This document shows, piece by piece, positions 61,701-64,000 of a stretch of 64,000 nt of DNA. Source of the DNA: Scatophagus argus. Taxonomy: Eukaryota; Chordata; Actinopteri; Scatophagidae. The notes beneath the pieces were generated by a model, which was not told where the DNA came from, searched no databases, and saw nothing but the letters and a program-made list of their open reading frames with translations. The stretch is taken from the NCBI RefSeq assembly GCF_020382885.2, contig NC_058515.1:6865223-6929222 (forward strand). The letters are read 5' to 3'. The translations under genes and the position numbers were made by a program. Numbering within the stretch: the stretch's first letter is position 1; every line of letters starts with the position of its first letter.

Positions 61701-64000
61701 CAGGGTCTCATTTTCACACTGTGTGCTCGTATCTAATCAGCTCCAGCACTTAGCGGTCAGACCTGCCTGTGGATTATTAATTCGTTAATCTCTTTGGAGC
61801 TACTGCTTCTAAAATGAATATTCCCATCCACCCCCCCAGTTTTTGGCCAAAATGGTCTCTCCCATCTTATCTTTGAACAATCTTGCTTTTGTGTTATAGC
61901 ACAGAGGGAAACCATTTGTCTTTTTGAATACATTTACTCAGCCGTTTTAAGAGCCTCATTGATTCATTATTTACTCCCAGCGCATCCCATTGGTGCCTGT
62001 GTCTATTTTATTTTGCTGACCGCATTTTCCTAAGGGGCAGGTGGTCTGTCCAAGCCTCTTTGTACACACTTGTGGTGGTGCAGTTGCTAATATGAGGCTT
62101 TCAACATCTAATCCGTAGCAAGTCTCTTATAAAAAGCTTTTCTTGGGACTCTCCAGTTTCACTACTTTCCACATCTTAAGCACCAGCCAGCTTTTGGCAT
62201 TGGGTATTAATTGAAATTACTTGTTTAATAGCACTAATTCAGTACCTCGCTTTGGTCAACTGTCCTTCCCTCTTCGCCGGAAAAACTTGCTTGGTTATCA
62301 TCATCCTATCTACCCCACCACCACCCCTGCCCCATTGCTGACAAATCCATACAACTATGTGGGACACAAAGGCTCGGATTTAGCTGCTGGCCAAAGCAAG
62401 GGTGGGCCGGGTGGGGGGCAGGGCCAGGATGGAAATTTCTGTTGCTTTTGTCACAGCACAGATTTCAGACAAATCAAAACAACTGCCACCATCACCCCCT
62501 CCATCCCCACCACAACCCACATAACCCGTGACCAGTCATCACTTTTATGCTGGAAACGCAGCCAGATCAGGAGTGGTCAGTGCGGTGGTGGGGACGAGAG
62601 GCTGCATGTGCTATTGTTGGAAAAAGAGCTGACAGCCTGAATGGGCTCTCATTTGATAGCCAAAAAATATTGACAGATCTAATTTGAAGAGCTGGGGTCA
62701 CAGGCTCAGACTGCGCTCAGTGACAATGATGTGTACTGATCAGATACATGTGCTCATAGAGCTTAATCAGTTTTAACAAATAGATCATCTATTTTGACAG
62801 CCCCTGTGTGCCATGCAGTCATCATTCTAACTAATTCTTTATTTTTTACTGTCACACTTCCCTGAGGCCAGGTGTACGCACAGCGTCAACAAACCTGAAA
62901 TGAATCCTAACTTTGACAGTTTTTTTCTGTTCTTCTTAAATAAGATATGAAGGCTTATTTTGTTTGCATTTCATCTTCAGTCCTCATCAAACTTTCATTT
63001 GCTCAATTCAGCTGAGAGTAAAATAGAATGATTATTTTTATCAGCAACTAATCTGCCAATTATTTTTCTAATAACTGATGAATGGTTTGGTGTATCAAGT
63101 ATGAAAAAACAGGCTGCCAGAAGTGACGTCATTAAATGTTTTGTTTTGTGTGACTAACAGTCCAAAAACCCCTAAAGTATTCAGTTTGCTATAATGTAAG
63201 AATGAGAAAAGCAGTGACTTTTCATGTTTTTGAACCTCAGACCAGCAAATGTTTTGTGCTTTAAAAATTACTTTGAGGGTTACTTGACTATCCAAACAGT
63301 TGCAGACAGTCTTTCGACCAACTCATTACTGCAGACTAGCATAAAGGGCTTCTCCAGCTATTTAACGTTGCACTTCCATAAGATTTGGGGACTCACAAGA
63401 GACATTTGGGAGTGGGCTGGTAATCAATATCGAACCAACAAAGACTGAGATGTCCTGAATTTATTCTTTTAGCAAAGGTCAAGTTCCAGAAATTCTGGAT
63501 CCTTCATTTTTGCAACTAAATAGCATCTTTGATTAAACCTTTTTGATTTCTAAATTCCCATTTCTTTCAAACCCCACATCTCAGGTTTACAATTCAGGCT
63601 TGCTGTAAAAAAATAAAAAATGTAAAAAAAACTTTGAGCCTCCTTCCAGAACCACAGAAGACATTATACGGCCTCCTTATTACAAGTAAACTGAACTTCA
63701 TGGGTAAAATCAATGGTGTAGCCTACTGATGTATTCAGTCACTGATCACATGTTCTTTCTGATATAATCTCGACAGGACGGCCACCAGTTTGTTCTTGCG
63801 AAACAATTTGGGCCTGGTTGGAGATAGATCCTGTTGAAGACCAATGCATTATGGATGTGGTGAGGCAATCAAACTCAATCACACTGCAATAAAAAGAATA
63901 GCATACTTTGGAGGGCGATAACATTTCACTTGCAGGACTGAAGAGTCCATTTTGATACTGCAAGCAGGAATTATGATCAACTATACCAAACGGGGATTAA
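58728..64000. other. intergenic, probable upstream flank of lef1
   Basis: No exon was recognised. Human synteny puts LEF1 beyond RPL34 across a gene desert. The blocks 59980-60660 and 61600-62300 lack repeats and contain many homeobox-type TAAT cores and LEF/TCF-like TCAAAG, so they are candidate conserved non-coding elements. This is inference only. Confidence 0.4.
61277..61470 (-). repeat. teleost interspersed repeat, opposite orientation to 11.7 kb copy
   Basis: Blocks ggtccaccaactttgtccag, tactgacatttatgg, cagaggatgaatccaa and ctagcacccacatgagg match, in reverse, the family seen at 11708-12225 and its usual extension. It is strongly diverged. Confidence 0.5.

Noticed and set aside
62221..62640. 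139-codon Pro/Thr/Gly-rich ORF
   Set aside because: It is low-complexity C/A- and G-rich sequence without a recognisable domain, splice context or neighbour support.

Overview
The window is nuclear DNA from a bony fish, most likely a percomorph teleost. The signs are GT-AG split genes with short to medium introns, degenerate Tc1-type transposons and other interspersed repeats typical of teleosts, and gene order matching human 4q25: COL25A1 - ETNPPL - OSTC - RPL34, with LEF1 expected beyond the right edge. The species cannot be read from the sequence. No bacterial, phage or viral system is present.

Layout. (1) About 1-38.66 kb, + strand: the 3' two thirds of col25a1, the membrane-anchored collagen XXV alpha-1 chain. 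About thirty short phase-0 exons run from within the COL2 triple-helix domain through the NC3 linker and COL3 to the two-cysteine C-terminal NC4 domain. The stop codon lies alone at the start of the last exon and is followed by a 3' UTR of about 4 kb. The signal-anchor, COL1 and NC2 exons lie left of the window. (2) About 39.35-49.7 kb, + strand: the complete 13-exon etnppl gene (ethanolamine-phosphate phospho-lyase, 496 aa), whose TATA box is only about 0.7 kb past the inferred col25a1 poly(A) site. (3) About 52.65-54.1 kb, - strand: the complete 4-exon ostc gene (149 aa), tail-to-tail with etnppl. (4) About 55.36-57.98 kb, - strand: the complete rpl34 gene (117 aa, one non-coding first exon with a 5' TOP start). 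(5) 58-64 kb: no gene seen. This stretch probably belongs to the regulatory flank upstream of lef1 and starts with a full-consensus CTCF-type motif.

The four genes do not form one pathway. Two are housekeeping genes (N-glycosylation in the ER; 60S ribosome), one is a PLP enzyme of phospholipid-headgroup catabolism, and one is a neuromuscular/brain transmembrane collagen. Their grouping is conserved synteny.

I did not find a wholly new biological system. The observations most worth checking are: a pair of tandem exons encoding alternative C-terminal NC4 cysteine segments in col25a1; a roughly 88-bp element present in two different rpl34 introns in the same orientation; a 32-bp strictly alternating purine-pyrimidine (Z-DNA-prone) tract that runs into the etnppl TATA box; and three same-strand CTCF-type motifs, two of them full-consensus matches.
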